This document shows positions 43,502-52,311 of a stretch of 64,000 nt of DNA, piece by piece. Position 1 is the stretch's first letter; each line of letters starts with the position of its first letter. A model generated the notes under the pieces. The model saw only the letters and a list, made by a program, of their open reading frames with translations. It ran no database searches and was not told the DNA's origin. A program made the position numbers and the translations under genes. The stretch spans positions 62,001-126,000 of the forward strand of contig NZ_JACWUN010000004.1 of NCBI RefSeq assembly GCF_014773365.1, written 5' to 3'. Origin of the DNA: Pelovirga terrestris (GTDB lineage: Bacteria > Desulfobacterota > Desulfuromonadia > Desulfuromonadales > Geopsychrobacteraceae).

Positions 43502-44497
43502 TCAAAGATAAATCTGCCTCAGTGACTCAACAATACCAACAAACTCACCGCGCAACCCCTCTGGCGCCAACACCTCAACCTTGTCACCAAAACCGAGCAG
43601 CCACCAGCGCAATTGCTGGGTATTTTTTACTGTCGCCGTAATCTGCACCCATCCTTCTTGATCGGGCTTGATTTTTTGATCTTTACTCAGCGGGCTCTCG
43701 AAAAGGTGGCGAGCCACATCTTCCTTCATACGAAATACCAAGTTCGATGGTCCTGCGGCATCAGTTGCGGGAAACTCCACCGCTCCCTTGTTCAGGTACT
43801 CGTCAAAGCGAAATCCGCTTGGGCGGCTAATGCCATCTGCGAGCATTCTGGCACTGCTGAAACGATGCAGCGCATAGAGGCGAACGTCGTCATAATCCCA
43901 CAGGGTTGCCGCCAGATAGACAACCGGGTCACTGAATATCAAGCCTAACGGGTTAACAACAAACTCACGCTCTTTTTTCTCGTTTCTGCTGCGGTAGGTA
44001 CCCAAAAATCGCCGGTCATGAAATAAAGCCTCATAAACCGTGGTCATTACCTCCGGCGCTATTGTTGGTGGCTTGAGAACCTGGGTGCGCTGGACAATCC
44101 GAACTTTATTTGGCCAGTTTTTTAATGCCGTTCCCTCCAATTGACCAAGGATGGCGTCCGCACGCTGAAAATGGGGCGAGATAGCGGACAAGCAACCCTT
44201 CGGCAGCAGGCGCGACAGGTACTCTTCCACCATATGAAAGGTGAGTGCCGCTGACGTATCCATTCCCGGCACATCAAACAACTCAGCATCTGCTGCCCAC
44301 GACCAGCCGGACGGCTTATTGCCGTCGGTAATCAAAGGAAATTCGGCTGATAATTTATCCAGATCACGCTGGATGGTGCGGCGACTGGTTGGATAGCCGG
44401 CATGGTCGAGGTGTTCTTCGAGGGCAGCGGTGCTGACTTTGCGCGGGTGGCGCGGAATTCGCCGCAACATGTGCCAGTGTCGTAATAATGTGTCCAC
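43502..44497 (-). CDS. WYL-domain transcriptional regulator
   Basis: A 331-residue regulator: N-terminal winged helix (VSTAALEEHLDHAGYPTSRRTIQRDLDKLSAEFPL), WYL domain (YRSRNEKKEREFVVNPLGLIFSDPVVYLAATLWDYDDVRLYALHRFSSA), and a WCX C-terminal domain (VQITATVKNTQQLRWWLLGFGDKVEVLAP). I start it at GTG 44497, with AAGGAG nine bases upstream and the family opening VDTLLRHWHMLR; ATG 44536 would add 13 residues without a ribosome site. WYL regulators control many defence loci (BREX, CBASS). A 19-bp palindrome 46 bp upstream recurs before most genes of the next 19 kb. Confidence 0.93.
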   Translation of the reverse strand: MDTLLRHWHMLRRIPRHPRKVSTAALEEHLDHAGYPTSRRTIQRDLDKLSAEFPLITDGNKPSGWSWAADAELFDVPGMDTSAALTFHMVEEYLSRLLPKGCLSAISPHFQRADAILGQLEGTALKNWPNKVRIVQRTQVLKPPTIAPEVMTTVYEALFHDRRFLGTYRSRNEKKEREFVVNPLGLIFSDPVVYLAATLWDYDDVRLYALHRFSSARMLADGISRPSGFRFDEYLNKGAVEFPATDAAGPSNLVFRMKEDVARHLFESPLSKDQKIKPDQEGWVQITATVKNTQQLRWWLLGFGDKVEVLAPEGLRGEFVGIVESLRQIYL

Positions 44498-44542
44498 GGT
44501 GGAATTCTCCTTCTCAGGGTCGCGCTGATGATCCATAAGCCA

Positions 44543-44561
44543 GGCGACAATTCAGGTCGCT
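44543..44561. promoter_or_regulatory. WYL-regulon palindrome 1 (before the WYL gene)
   Basis: GGCGACA-attca-GGTCGCT, 46 bp upstream of the WYL regulator start. It fits autoregulation. Confidence 0.75.
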
Positions 44562-44623
44562 TGCCGCCAGCAGTGAGAAAAAACAGACATTCCTTGATAC
44601 CTCAATCAACAAAAATGCATTCA

Positions 44624-44642
44624 TGCGTCATGGATTGTCGCA
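44624..44642. promoter_or_regulatory. WYL-regulon palindrome 2 (before 44783-47322 operon)
   Basis: TGCGTCA-tggat-TGTCGCA, 141 bp upstream of the first gene of the four-gene rightward operon. Confidence 0.75.
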
Positions 44643-44782
44643 CTATCCGTCCAAGATAACAACCAGAAGGCTAATACCAGAAAGAGTTGTAGCCACAAGA
44701 ATGCGTTACCTCAAACAGAGTTCCGATCCAAGGTAAAAACCAACACATTATCGACGACAGTCAACAAAGAACGAAGGAAAAC

Positions 44783-45229
44783 ATGACGCCATCTGCGATA
44801 AAAAATACCGCTGCCTTCTGGATTTCACCTGAGGGGATGATCCTGCCGGTTAAAACAAACCACATCGATTTTGTCATTCAGCATCCGGCTTTGTTCGCTG
44901 CCGACCTGGATGTCATGCGGCAACGCTATCAGATTCACAATGAGCCTTGGGGTAGCGAAGGCAAGGCGCGACACGAGATCATTTGCGATCTGGTGCTACA
45001 AGGGTGGATTCGCATTCGCCGTTATCGTCATTCGTACTCCATCAATGTCCGACAGCTTGACAATATCGCACTCAAGCGCCTTTCACATTTTGCCCGGCTT
45101 ATAGCTGATACTGGCGTTGAAGGGAGCTTTGAAGCTGACTTGTATATGCCATGCAATATCATCGAGCTTCACCACCATCATCAGCATCACCAACTGACAT
45201 TTTCTCAATTACAGGAGAAAGTCCAATGA
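44783..45229 (+). CDS. Conserved hypothetical protein (148 aa), WYL regulon
   Basis: AAGGAAAAC precedes the ATG. The 148-residue protein has a recognisable conserved-looking core (FWISPEGMILPV, NEPWGSEGKARHEIICDLVLQGWIRIRRYRHSYSINV) and a His-rich C-terminal segment (ELHHHHQHHQLTF). There is no membrane segment or catalytic motif I know. Its end overlaps the next gene by four bases (ATGA). First gene of the operon ending in the phosphatase. Confidence 0.8.
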   Translation: MTPSAIKNTAAFWISPEGMILPVKTNHIDFVIQHPALFAADLDVMRQRYQIHNEPWGSEGKARHEIICDLVLQGWIRIRRYRHSYSINVRQLDNIALKRLSHFARLIADTGVEGSFEADLYMPCNIIELHHHHQHHQLTFSQLQEKVQ

Positions 45230-45651
45230 ACCAAACAGATTTGATATGTATAACACCGGATGAGAAGCAACGGATTAATCAATGGATTGAAGACAACAAC
45301 TGTGATCCGTTCAAAGGAATCATTACCCTTGAATTCAGTTTCTGGATATTCGGAGCTGCAGTCGACCTGGAATATCAATACGACAAGACCTGTCACCGCG
45401 TGAACATACGAGAAGATGAGACAAACTTGCCGGAAAAGACGGTTTCTTGTTTGAACATTCGTGGTCTCCATCTCCCCCTGGAAGTGCCGGAATCTTTCTA
45501 TACATTCTTCATTTCCCGGTCGCAGGCGAACACAACCGCTCATATAGACGAAGCCTGCGAACCCCCCGGCAGCACGATCCTGCTGGAAATTGATCATCAT
45601 GGTGGCCGGATAAAGGCCTTTGCCCAGGAAGCGCTTATTGCTTCGTGGTAA
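45226..45651 (+). CDS. Hypothetical protein (141 aa), WYL regulon
   Basis: A 141-residue acidic soluble protein translated from an ATG overlapping the previous stop. ITPDEKQRINQWIEDNNCDPFKGI opens it; the rest is strand-rich (ITLEFSFWIFGAAVDLEYQYDKTCHRVNI). I do not recognise the family. The longer frame from 45151 lies mostly within the upstream gene and is not used. Confidence 0.75.
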   Translation: MNQTDLICITPDEKQRINQWIEDNNCDPFKGIITLEFSFWIFGAAVDLEYQYDKTCHRVNIREDETNLPEKTVSCLNIRGLHLPLEVPESFYTFFISRSQANTTAHIDEACEPPGSTILLEIDHHGGRIKAFAQEALIASW

Positions 45652-45681
45652 TATTTACCACTCAAAGAAAAGGTGATATCC

Positions 45682-46341
45682 ATGTGGCATGCACAAATCA
45701 AAGAACTTCCTTCAACGCAAACAAGAAGGGAACTGATTGAGCAGGCGCTTAGCGCCCAGTCGATGACGGCTGATGGCCTGATCCGCAAGCTTGGTCACAT
45801 CAATATGACCCTGGGGCGATTGCACCTTGACGCCCTGTTGCAGGGAGAAGAAAATCGACCGCTGTTGCGGCGCGTCGCCGCCCTCTTGCATATCAGCACA
45901 GAAGAGCTCATTGGCGAGCGGGTCTTTACTGATCACGAAGAATACCAGCGCTTTGTTTTTGTTCCGACGCTGTTGCGCATTCCAGAAAAAACAACACCAA
46001 ACCAGATCATGCCGGTTGCTCTGGCGGGCATCGATCGGTTTTTATGTGTCGGCCGCTATCCGGAGATGCTCAACATTCAGCCTCAATATCAGGATGAGAT
46101 TCTTGGGGCGATGATTCGTGAAGATGTTGCTGCGAATGAGATGGGCATCTTCGGCAGGGTCGTCGGCTACGCATTTTTACCTTCCTATGACGACATTCGT
46201 GCCTATGATACGAATGGGCAATTAATTCCGAACGCTTTGGTCAATAAAATCTATGTCGCTGCTCACAGCGGAATAGGGAGTAATGCTAACATTGAAAATA
46301 ATGCTTTTATCTGCCAGTTGGTAAAATCAAACAGCGAGTAG
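45682..46341 (+). CDS. Hypothetical protein (219 aa), WYL regulon
   Basis: A 219-residue protein. The N-terminal ~75 residues are helical and resemble a DNA- or protein-binding helical bundle (RRELIEQALSAQSMTADGLIRKLGHINMTLGRLHLDALLQG, LLHISTEELIGERVF). The rest is unrecognised. AAAGGTG lies 7 bases before ATG 45682; an in-frame GTG three codons earlier overlaps that site. Third gene of the operon. Confidence 0.75.
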   Translation: MWHAQIKELPSTQTRRELIEQALSAQSMTADGLIRKLGHINMTLGRLHLDALLQGEENRPLLRRVAALLHISTEELIGERVFTDHEEYQRFVFVPTLLRIPEKTTPNQIMPVALAGIDRFLCVGRYPEMLNIQPQYQDEILGAMIREDVAANEMGIFGRVVGYAFLPSYDDIRAYDTNGQLIPNALVNKIYVAAHSGIGSNANIENNAFICQLVKSNSE

Positions 46342-46383
46342 TTTTCGCCATTTGGAAACTTATTTGACGTTCAGGAGCAACAC

Positions 46384-47322
46384 ATGTCTCTATCCGTTGA
46401 TATCATCGGCGATGTTCATGGCAGAGCTGATGAATTGGAAGCGTTACTGAAAAAACTCGGCTACCGTGAGCATTCCGGCAGTTATCGCCACTCACAACGC
46501 ACGGCCCTGTTTCTCGGTGATCTGATTGATCGTGGCAAAGATAATGCCCGCGTTGTCGGGATGGTGCGCGCCATGATCGATCATGGTCAGGCTACTGCCA
46601 TTATGGGGAACCATGAGTACAACGCCATCTGCTACCATACCGAGCATCCGGAAACCGGCAAGCCGCTGCGTGAGCATAGCGCTAAAAATCGTAACCAGCA
46701 CATTGAATTTCTCAGGGAATACGAGGGCAAACCAGGGGAGCTGCGCACCACCATTGATTGGTTCAAAGCGCTGCCCCTGTTTGTCGAAACGTCCAGCTTC
46801 AGAGCCGTCCATGCCACCTGGCACCCTGATCACATCCTGGCGATTCAGCAGCAGCTTAATAGATCAACCATTAATGATGAGTTCCTGCTTCGCGCCAGCG
46901 TTAAGCATTCACCGGAACACCGGCTGATTGAGGACACCCTCAAAGGGATGGAAATCAGGCTGCCGCAGGGCGAATGCTTTCATGATAAGGACGATCATCA
47001 ACGAACCGAGATTCGTACCCGCTGGTGGCTGACCGAAGCAAATACCTATCAGGATGCGGCCATGGTTGCGGAAGATACCCTTGAAAAGATACCTACCGTT
47101 CCATTTACCTCCACCGACGGACTGATCGGTTATGGCTTGACTGAGCCACCCTTATTTATCGGGCATTATTGGCTGACCGGAAAGCCGCAACCTTTGACAG
47201 CGAACATCGGTTGTCTCGATTACAGTGTCGCCAAGGAAGGTGGCGCGTTATGCGCCTATCGGTTTGAAGGAGAGCCGGAACTTTCAGTAGCAAATTTTGT
47301 CAGTGTGGAAAGAATTAAGTGA
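46384..47322 (+). CDS. PPP-type metallophosphoesterase
   Basis: A 312-residue calcineurin-like phosphatase. The metal-binding blocks are IIGDVHGRADELEALL, FLGDLIDRGKD, IMGNHEYNAICYH and AVHATWHP, the order of the PPP/ApaH-like family. The C-terminal part (LFIGHYWLTGKPQPLTANIGCLDYSVAKEGGALCAYRF) completes the fold. It could act on phosphoproteins or nucleotides. AGGAGCAACAC precedes the ATG. Last gene of the operon under palindrome 2. Confidence 0.92.
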   Translation: MSLSVDIIGDVHGRADELEALLKKLGYREHSGSYRHSQRTALFLGDLIDRGKDNARVVGMVRAMIDHGQATAIMGNHEYNAICYHTEHPETGKPLREHSAKNRNQHIEFLREYEGKPGELRTTIDWFKALPLFVETSSFRAVHATWHPDHILAIQQQLNRSTINDEFLLRASVKHSPEHRLIEDTLKGMEIRLPQGECFHDKDDHQRTEIRTRWWLTEANTYQDAAMVAEDTLEKIPTVPFTSTDGLIGYGLTEPPLFIGHYWLTGKPQPLTANIGCLDYSVAKEGGALCAYRFEGEPELSVANFVSVERIK

Positions 47323-47581
47323 GTCTTCCTCTGTTTGCCGCCAGTCAACTTGCCTTTAATCCGAGTTCTGCCTGCTTAGCCGATCTGTCGGCTGTTTTCT
47401 CGCAACATGTAACGCTTAAAAGGGGAAGGATTAAACAGCATAAATTGTCGCATGACTGGTGTAAAAAGAGATCCATCAGCCGTTAGTTGTCACATCTGAA
47501 GCCAAGTCATTTATCTGCAAATGTATATTTCAGAAACGATTATGTACTGATCTGCTAATCGCTGATCTGCTAATGAATTCA

Positions 47582-47899
47582 TTAGCTTACCACCAGGCCA
47601 TCTTTAATGTGGATTGAAAAGTTTTCCCCATAGCTTCCAGATGCTGGTCGGATGGTTGCACTGACCCAATCAGCAAAAACGAGCCCCATCTCGCAGATGA
47701 TGTAACATCCCTTCGTTTCGACCAAAAAGAGCTTCCCCCCGACCAATGACCAGTACGCCACATACCCTCGTGCTGCCGCAGTTGATTGAAGTGCTTCTTC
47801 TGGACTATAGGCTACAGAATCGTTCTCGCAGATCGGCAAAGGATCAATAGCAATCCTTCGATCATTTAGAATTATTTCGTCTGGAATTTGATCACACAT
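47582..47899 (-). CDS. Small protein, GY[VI]AxW family (paralogue of 62605-63099)
   Basis: A 105-residue protein. The central RGYVAYWSLVGGKLFLVETKGCYIICEMG matches RGYIASWEIVEGRLYLMDI in the larger protein at 62605-63099. Proteins with a GYxATWEIxDGxLYL core form a widespread family of unknown function. It has its own copy of the 19-bp palindrome 62 bp upstream, so it is a stand-alone member of the regulon. Confidence 0.78.
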   Translation of the reverse strand: MCDQIPDEIILNDRRIAIDPLPICENDSVAYSPEEALQSTAAARGYVAYWSLVGGKLFLVETKGCYIICEMGLVFADWVSATIRPASGSYGENFSIHIKDGLVVS

Positions 47900-48201
47900 A
47901 GCTAACCTCGTTGAAAAATTTTATTGTCAAGTTCTTTGTACCAACAACAAACCAAATTATTGCGACAATACACGTCGTATTGATCGTCTTCTCACCCACA
48001 ACCATAACATTCGTGACGGCTTGTTTATCGCGACACACTCTGACGTATTGGACTTGTAAGCAGAGGCGTTACCAGTAACATTAACACCTAAAACGGTACT
48101 TGCGTGCCGGCCCAAGACACTGTTTTTCAATAGTAGTCAACACCCATCGGGATAACGATACCGACCCTTAAAGTCGTCATTGCGTACAGGGGCAGGTTGT
48201 T
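47900..48201. other. Intergenic region with WYL-regulon sites
   Basis: This 302-bp gap lies between two minus-strand genes. It holds palindrome 3 (47961-47979) and a weaker copy at 48029-48047 (CGCGACA-cactc-TGACGTA). I see no further gene. Confidence 0.55.
47961..47979. promoter_or_regulatory. WYL-regulon palindrome 3 (before 47582-47899)
   Basis: TGCGACA-ataca-CGTCGTA, 62 bp upstream of the small GY[VI]AxW protein start. Confidence 0.72.
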
Positions 48202-50259
48202 TCAAGCAAAAGAAAAACCAATCTCTGCACGTTTGGTGGATCTGCCGGCTGATTCTTCCCGTAACAGGTAGGCTAACCTTTGCGGATCAGCCATCAAATC
48301 CAGAATTTCGGCTTTGCTTTTGACTGTGGTGAAATCACCAGGGGTCAACTTATCTGGCAAAAAACATGTTGCCGGACAGGGATAGCCAAAAAACAGCTCA
48401 AAGGCAGCACCGGCAGAAATCTTGGTCAATGGCTGCATCTCCACCTTGAAGGTAAATCGACGCAGGGATGCTGGGTCCAGCTCCTGCATCAGGTTTGTCG
48501 TGCAGGCAAATGGCAACGGGTGGGATTCCATCCAGGTCAGCATTTCGTTGACCAGAGAGACCTCCCACTGTTGACGCGAATGACGACGATCACGGAGCAA
48601 GGAATCGGCTTCATCAAAGATCAGAAAACTCTCTTCGGTTATGGCTTGCTCAAAAGCGTCAGCAATGGCGCGTTCGGTCTGTCCCACATAAGAGCCCAAC
48701 AAATCCGACGTTTTCTTCACCAGCACCTCCATCCCCAATTGCTGGGCCAGGTGCCGGACCCAGGCGGTCTTACCGGTACCGGGGAGTCCGTGGAGGCACA
48801 GGGAGATATTGCGCTTACCTGATCGCTGTAAGCGTGCACTCAGATCATTGAGATCGAGATCCGCTTGTACCAGCTCCGGGTAAAATCGGTGGTCCTGGCG
48901 AACGGGTAGATGAACGCCCTGTCCGTGAATCGCTTTAACCATGTTCCGGGTGGCAAAAAGAACGTCATCAACCCCCGATCCGTTTAAGCGGGCAAAACGT
49001 ACGGCATGATCAAGTACCGCTGGAGCAGCATCAATCTTAGCCAGTTCATCAATAGCGTTATCCGGCAGGTCCACCTGGTGGCGTTGGGAAACGCGCTTCC
49101 ACACCTCCTGTCGCGCTGACACGGTCGGTCGTTTCATTTCAATGACCAACGACATACGACGGATCACCGATTCATCAAGAGACCTGACATTATTGATGAC
49201 CCACAGGGTGGGAACCGGATTCTGCTCGAACAGTCGATTGGTAAAGACCTTCGATGTGAAACCCATTTTTGCACTGGATAAGGAAAACATCCCCGGACGC
49301 TCGAACAGGTCGTCCATCTCATCGAACATCAGGAGGCTGTTATTTTGATATTGCAGTAATTTTTGCGAGATATTGAGTGAACCCAAACGCTCCCTGCGCG
49401 ATGGCTCATCACCTTCATCGCACGTTTCTCCAACGGCATAAAGGTCCGCGCCCAACCGCTGGGCCAAAACTTTACAAAATTCCGTCTTTCCGGTGCCGGG
49501 AGCACCCCACAACAGAATATTGATACCGGACTCTCGTTGACTCAACGCTTCGCGCATAAAACCATACAGACGATCCAGACTGGAACCCATATAGGCAAAG
49601 TCGCTCCAGTTCAAATCAGTGCAAACCGGCTGACCGATAATATGGTGGCGAATATCATCAGCATTATCCTTTGCTTTGGACAGCGCATCGATGACCTTTT
49701 TGTTCGGACTAAAGCGATCCAGTAAAAAATTCCCCTGTCTATTGCTGAGGGCAATCAATCCGCTAGAGGTCAAAGGACTATTCAAGCTCAGATACTCGGC
49801 AACGGTGCGCTGTGGCAAACCGGTCATCATGGCCACCGCTAAATGGGGGGAAATACCGTTCCGCGAAAGCGCATCGGCAAGGGATTCGAGGGAATCAAGT
49901 AACTGATAAAAGGCTAAAAGCGTGAATATGGTTTTTGCTTTGGCGTCGAGGTTCAGGACCTCTGATATCAGATCAATGTTTTTTTCAGGCAACAACGTAG
50001 CTACCGGCTGATCCATCAGATCACAGACCAGGTCCCTGAGTTCTTCCTTTTGACTTTTAATACTGCCACGCTCTCTGGCAACTTCAAGAAAGCCACCGAC
50101 CTTATCCCAAAACCCATCAGGGACGTCCCTGTCTGTTATCTGCTCGAAATGGCCTTCCAGCCACTCCAGAAGATCGATCCACCCTTTTCTGTTGATACGG
50201 GGATCGTTGAGAATATTGGCAAGAAACAGCTGCAGTAATTGTTTTTCAAAATGATCCAT
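48202..50259 (-). CDS. Tandem AAA+ ATPase, WYL regulon
   Basis: A 685-residue protein with an N-terminal helical region (1-220) and two AAA+ modules. The first has Walker A GAPGTGKT (252-259) and Walker B LLMFDEMDDLF (~309); the second has GLPGTGKT (491-498), Walker B FLIFDEADSLL (~545) and a YVGQTERAI segment as in remodelling ATPases. Arginine-finger candidates sit in SVIRRMS and ASLRRFTF. AAGGAG precedes the ATG. It is likely a protein-remodelling or clamp-loading machine; no known partner domain is fused. Confidence 0.9.
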   Translation of the reverse strand: MDHFEKQLLQLFLANILNDPRINRKGWIDLLEWLEGHFEQITDRDVPDGFWDKVGGFLEVARERGSIKSQKEELRDLVCDLMDQPVATLLPEKNIDLISEVLNLDAKAKTIFTLLAFYQLLDSLESLADALSRNGISPHLAVAMMTGLPQRTVAEYLSLNSPLTSSGLIALSNRQGNFLLDRFSPNKKVIDALSKAKDNADDIRHHIIGQPVCTDLNWSDFAYMGSSLDRLYGFMREALSQRESGINILLWGAPGTGKTEFCKVLAQRLGADLYAVGETCDEGDEPSRRERLGSLNISQKLLQYQNNSLLMFDEMDDLFERPGMFSLSSAKMGFTSKVFTNRLFEQNPVPTLWVINNVRSLDESVIRRMSLVIEMKRPTVSARQEVWKRVSQRHQVDLPDNAIDELAKIDAAPAVLDHAVRFARLNGSGVDDVLFATRNMVKAIHGQGVHLPVRQDHRFYPELVQADLDLNDLSARLQRSGKRNISLCLHGLPGTGKTAWVRHLAQQLGMEVLVKKTSDLLGSYVGQTERAIADAFEQAITEESFLIFDEADSLLRDRRHSRQQWEVSLVNEMLTWMESHPLPFACTTNLMQELDPASLRRFTFKVEMQPLTKISAGAAFELFFGYPCPATCFLPDKLTPGDFTTVKSKAEILDLMADPQRLAYLLREESAGRSTKRAEIGFSFA

Positions 50260-50317
50260 GGAGACTCCTTGTCGCTGTTCAGTATTTATTGAACTGGAGT
50301 CTATCTAACCCCATGGA

Positions 50318-50336
50318 TGCGTCAGAAGGTGTCGCT
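50318..50336. promoter_or_regulatory. WYL-regulon palindrome 4 (before the AAA ATPase)
   Basis: TGCGTCA-gaagg-TGTCGCT, 59 bp upstream of the ATPase start on the minus strand. Confidence 0.77.
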
Positions 50337-50374
50337 TTTGTAACGTGAGAGACAGAAAAAAAAGAGCCTACCCA

Positions 50375-50393
50375 TGCGACACTATTTGTCGCA
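50375..50393. promoter_or_regulatory. WYL-regulon palindrome 5 (before 50454-50963)
   Basis: TGCGACA-ctatt-TGTCGCA, the only perfect copy, 61 bp upstream of the rightward gene. Together with palindrome 4 it gives each divergent promoter its own site. Confidence 0.8.
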
Positions 50394-50453
50394 AAATAGT
50401 TGTAAACATTAATCATCACCCAACACAAATAACCTGCATAAAAAGGAGGAGTC

Positions 50454-50963
50454 ATGGAGCCAAAAAGAATATCAGGATTCGAAACATGGATGCCGATTCA
50501 GGAACATACCAAGCGATCGGGCGTCCATCTGTCATTAGCATCATACGAATACCGCAAACCTCTGTTTCGGTTGGTCAATCTCAGTGGGCAGGATTCGGGG
50601 AGCGACCTCTATTTTGTCAATGACAGCGATCAGACACTGATTAGCGTCACCACAGCAACGGGCGGATTTACCACCGCTGATGACGATGTTTTTACCCTGC
50701 AACAGGGTCGTGATCCGGTGTATCGGGAGGTGCCGCCGGGGGAAGGCGTCAAGGTCAAAGAGTTTGACGGCTATTATGACCTTGATTATCTCTTCCAGGC
50801 GCGGATTCATATTCACTGCCCGAAACTCGGGAAACTGGAGGTAGTCAGTTCTATCGAAAAAGGCAGTATTCCAGATCAGGAGCTGCTATGGGATACCCTG
50901 GAGCCGGGAAAACATGGGCAGGTGATTTGGTGTGATGATGAGGGGAATGAGCGACAGGGTTAA
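50454..50963 (+). CDS. Hypothetical protein (169 aa), WYL regulon
   Basis: A 169-residue acidic, strand-rich protein (FRLVNLSGQDSGSDLYFVNDSDQTLISVTTATGGF, then EVPPGEGVKVKEFDGYYDLDYLFQARIHIHCPKLGKLEVVSSI). AAAAGGAGGAGTC precedes the ATG. No family recognised; the pattern resembles a beta-sandwich. Divergent from the AAA ATPase and under its own palindrome. Confidence 0.78.
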   Translation: MEPKRISGFETWMPIQEHTKRSGVHLSLASYEYRKPLFRLVNLSGQDSGSDLYFVNDSDQTLISVTTATGGFTTADDDVFTLQQGRDPVYREVPPGEGVKVKEFDGYYDLDYLFQARIHIHCPKLGKLEVVSSIEKGSIPDQELLWDTLEPGKHGQVIWCDDEGNERQG

Positions 50964-51071
50964 GGTTTCATTCGTGCCGGTGCCGCTCTCGCCAGCTGCA
51001 CGATTTTGCGCTATATTGCACGGATAGTATGGTTTTTGATTCGTCGTGATGCCAACAGAGGAGGCTACAGC

Positions 51072-51317
51072 ATGAAAACTGTGCGCAAAACCATCACCCT
51101 GACTGATCAGCAAGACAACTGGGTCAAAGCTCAGATCAACGCTGGACACTACACCAACGATAGCGAGTACATCCGCGACCTGATCCGACGCGAACAGGAA
51201 CGCAGCGCTGAGATCGAAGCGATTCGCGCCGCTCTGATCGAGGGTGAGGCCAGTGGCGAACCCCGCCGTTTCAACCCTGCTGAGTTTAAACAAAGGATGC
51301 TGGCCGCCCATGGCTGA
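51072..51317 (+). CDS. parD: ParD-type antitoxin
   Basis: An 81-residue ribbon-helix-helix antitoxin (RKTITLTDQQDNWVKAQINAGHYTNDSEYIRDLIRREQE). AGAGGAGG precedes ATG 51072. The stop overlaps the toxin start by 8 bp. It carries no WYL-regulon palindrome upstream, so it is probably an insertion in that locus. Confidence 0.93.
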   Translation: MKTVRKTITLTDQQDNWVKAQINAGHYTNDSEYIRDLIRREQERSAEIEAIRAALIEGEASGEPRRFNPAEFKQRMLAAHG

Positions 51318-51609
51318 ATATCGCCTGGCTCCGGCGGCAGAGCGTGATCTGGAATCGATCTGGACCTATACGGTTAGACAATGGGGTATCGAGCAGGCAG
51401 ATCGTTACATCGATTTCCTGACGGCGGCGTTTGCCGAATTGGCTGAATCACCCGAAACAGCGCCAAGCTGCAAGCACATCCGGACAGGCTATCGCCGGTG
51501 GGGCGTTGAGAGACATATGATCTACTTCCGAATAACCGACTACGGAATCGCCATTGTTCGGGTATTGCACGGCCGCATGGAGGCTTTGCGAGCATTAAAA
51601 GGGGTCTGA
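51310..51609 (+). CDS. parE: ParE family toxin
   Basis: A 99-residue ParE/RelE-fold toxin (EYRLAPAAERDLESIWTYTVRQWGIEQADRYIDFL, ending GIAIVRVLHGRMEALRALKG). Start ATG 51310 within the parD stop region. Its stop codon lies within the hairpin of a T-rich terminator. ParE proteins poison DNA gyrase. Confidence 0.93.
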   Translation: MAEYRLAPAAERDLESIWTYTVRQWGIEQADRYIDFLTAAFAELAESPETAPSCKHIRTGYRRWGVERHMIYFRITDYGIAIVRVLHGRMEALRALKGV

Positions 51610-52002
51610 CCCTTTTTTATTCAAGAAAACTGGCGCCGCCCATTTTCTAAAATGTGTTTCTTTTTCAGAATTGACCCGAAAACCAGCGGCAATAATTCCT
51701 TGCAAATTATAATGTTCTACTTCCCGGCTAACTTCCCGATTCCCCTCGGTTTGAACTATTGGGAATTTCCCAATAGTTGCCGATTCTTCCAGTTCCCCGG
51801 TTTTATAGATGTTTTTGAGGTGTTCATTGATGGTGGAAACATCGACCCCAAAGAGTTCCGCCATTCTTTTCTGGGTAAGCCAGACGGTTTCGTTATGAAA
51901 GATGATTTCTACTTTTACATCCCCATTACGCGCGGCATACAACAGGAATTCGGTTAATTCGTCCCGTGTGGAAAGCTGTTTTTCATTTTTTTCCTTACTC
52001 AT
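51595..52002 (-). pseudogene. Truncated RhuM family protein
   Basis: The first ~120 of about 330 residues expected for a RhuM-like protein: EFLLYAARNGDVKVEIIFHNETVWLTQKRMAELFGVDVSTINEHLKNIY, then EHYNLQGIIAAGFRVNS and HFRKWA. After HFRKWA it runs into unrelated sequence (KKGSDPF) shared with the parE terminator. RhuM genes often ride with restriction-modification loci, in line with the methyltransferase remnant just upstream. Confidence 0.8.
51597..51618 (+). terminator. Terminator of parDE
   Basis: AAAAGGGGTC pairs with GACCCTTTTT around one T and leads into six T, directly at the parE stop. The GGGTCTGACCC core is a common element in bacterial intergenic repeats. Confidence 0.7.
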
Positions 52003-52275
52003 ATCACCGTCACTTTAGTTTTTGGTGAAAGCCGTTTGAAGCGTTCTTCCACATTGATACGATCTTTGTCGTCATTAAAACTGGCATCTTTGAAGACTAC
52101 TTTTAAGGGTTGGAGTTCGGGGGGAGATGGTGCCCACGATTTTGAAGTCGATGTCTTTGTCAAAGCAAGCGACAAGGGCGTTGGGGGTTTGGACGACAAA
52201 AACGGTATTACCGAGTGTCTTTTTGAGAAAGAGTGGATGTTCAGTGTCAAATCCCTTCCTACAGTGCCCGGACAA
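51999..52275 (-). pseudogene. C-terminal remnant of a type III-like DNA methyltransferase
   Basis: In two frames the minus strand reads TEHPLFLKKTLGNTVFVVQTPNALVACFDKDIDFKIVG and then PLKVVFKDASFNDDKDRINVEERFKRLSPKTKVTVI before its stop. This is the C-terminal end of a Mod-type adenine methyltransferase, with a frameshift at about 52140. The catalytic part is missing. Its stop overlaps the RhuM start, so the two were once a unit. Confidence 0.75.
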
Positions 52276-52311
52276 TTAAATGTCCTGCTCAATCGCAACA
52301 TGCTGATACAT

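Noticed and set aside
47456-47462. Additional WYL palindrome between the phosphatase gene and 47582
   Set aside because: Only the right half-site TGTCGCA is present; the left half matches at three of seven positions.
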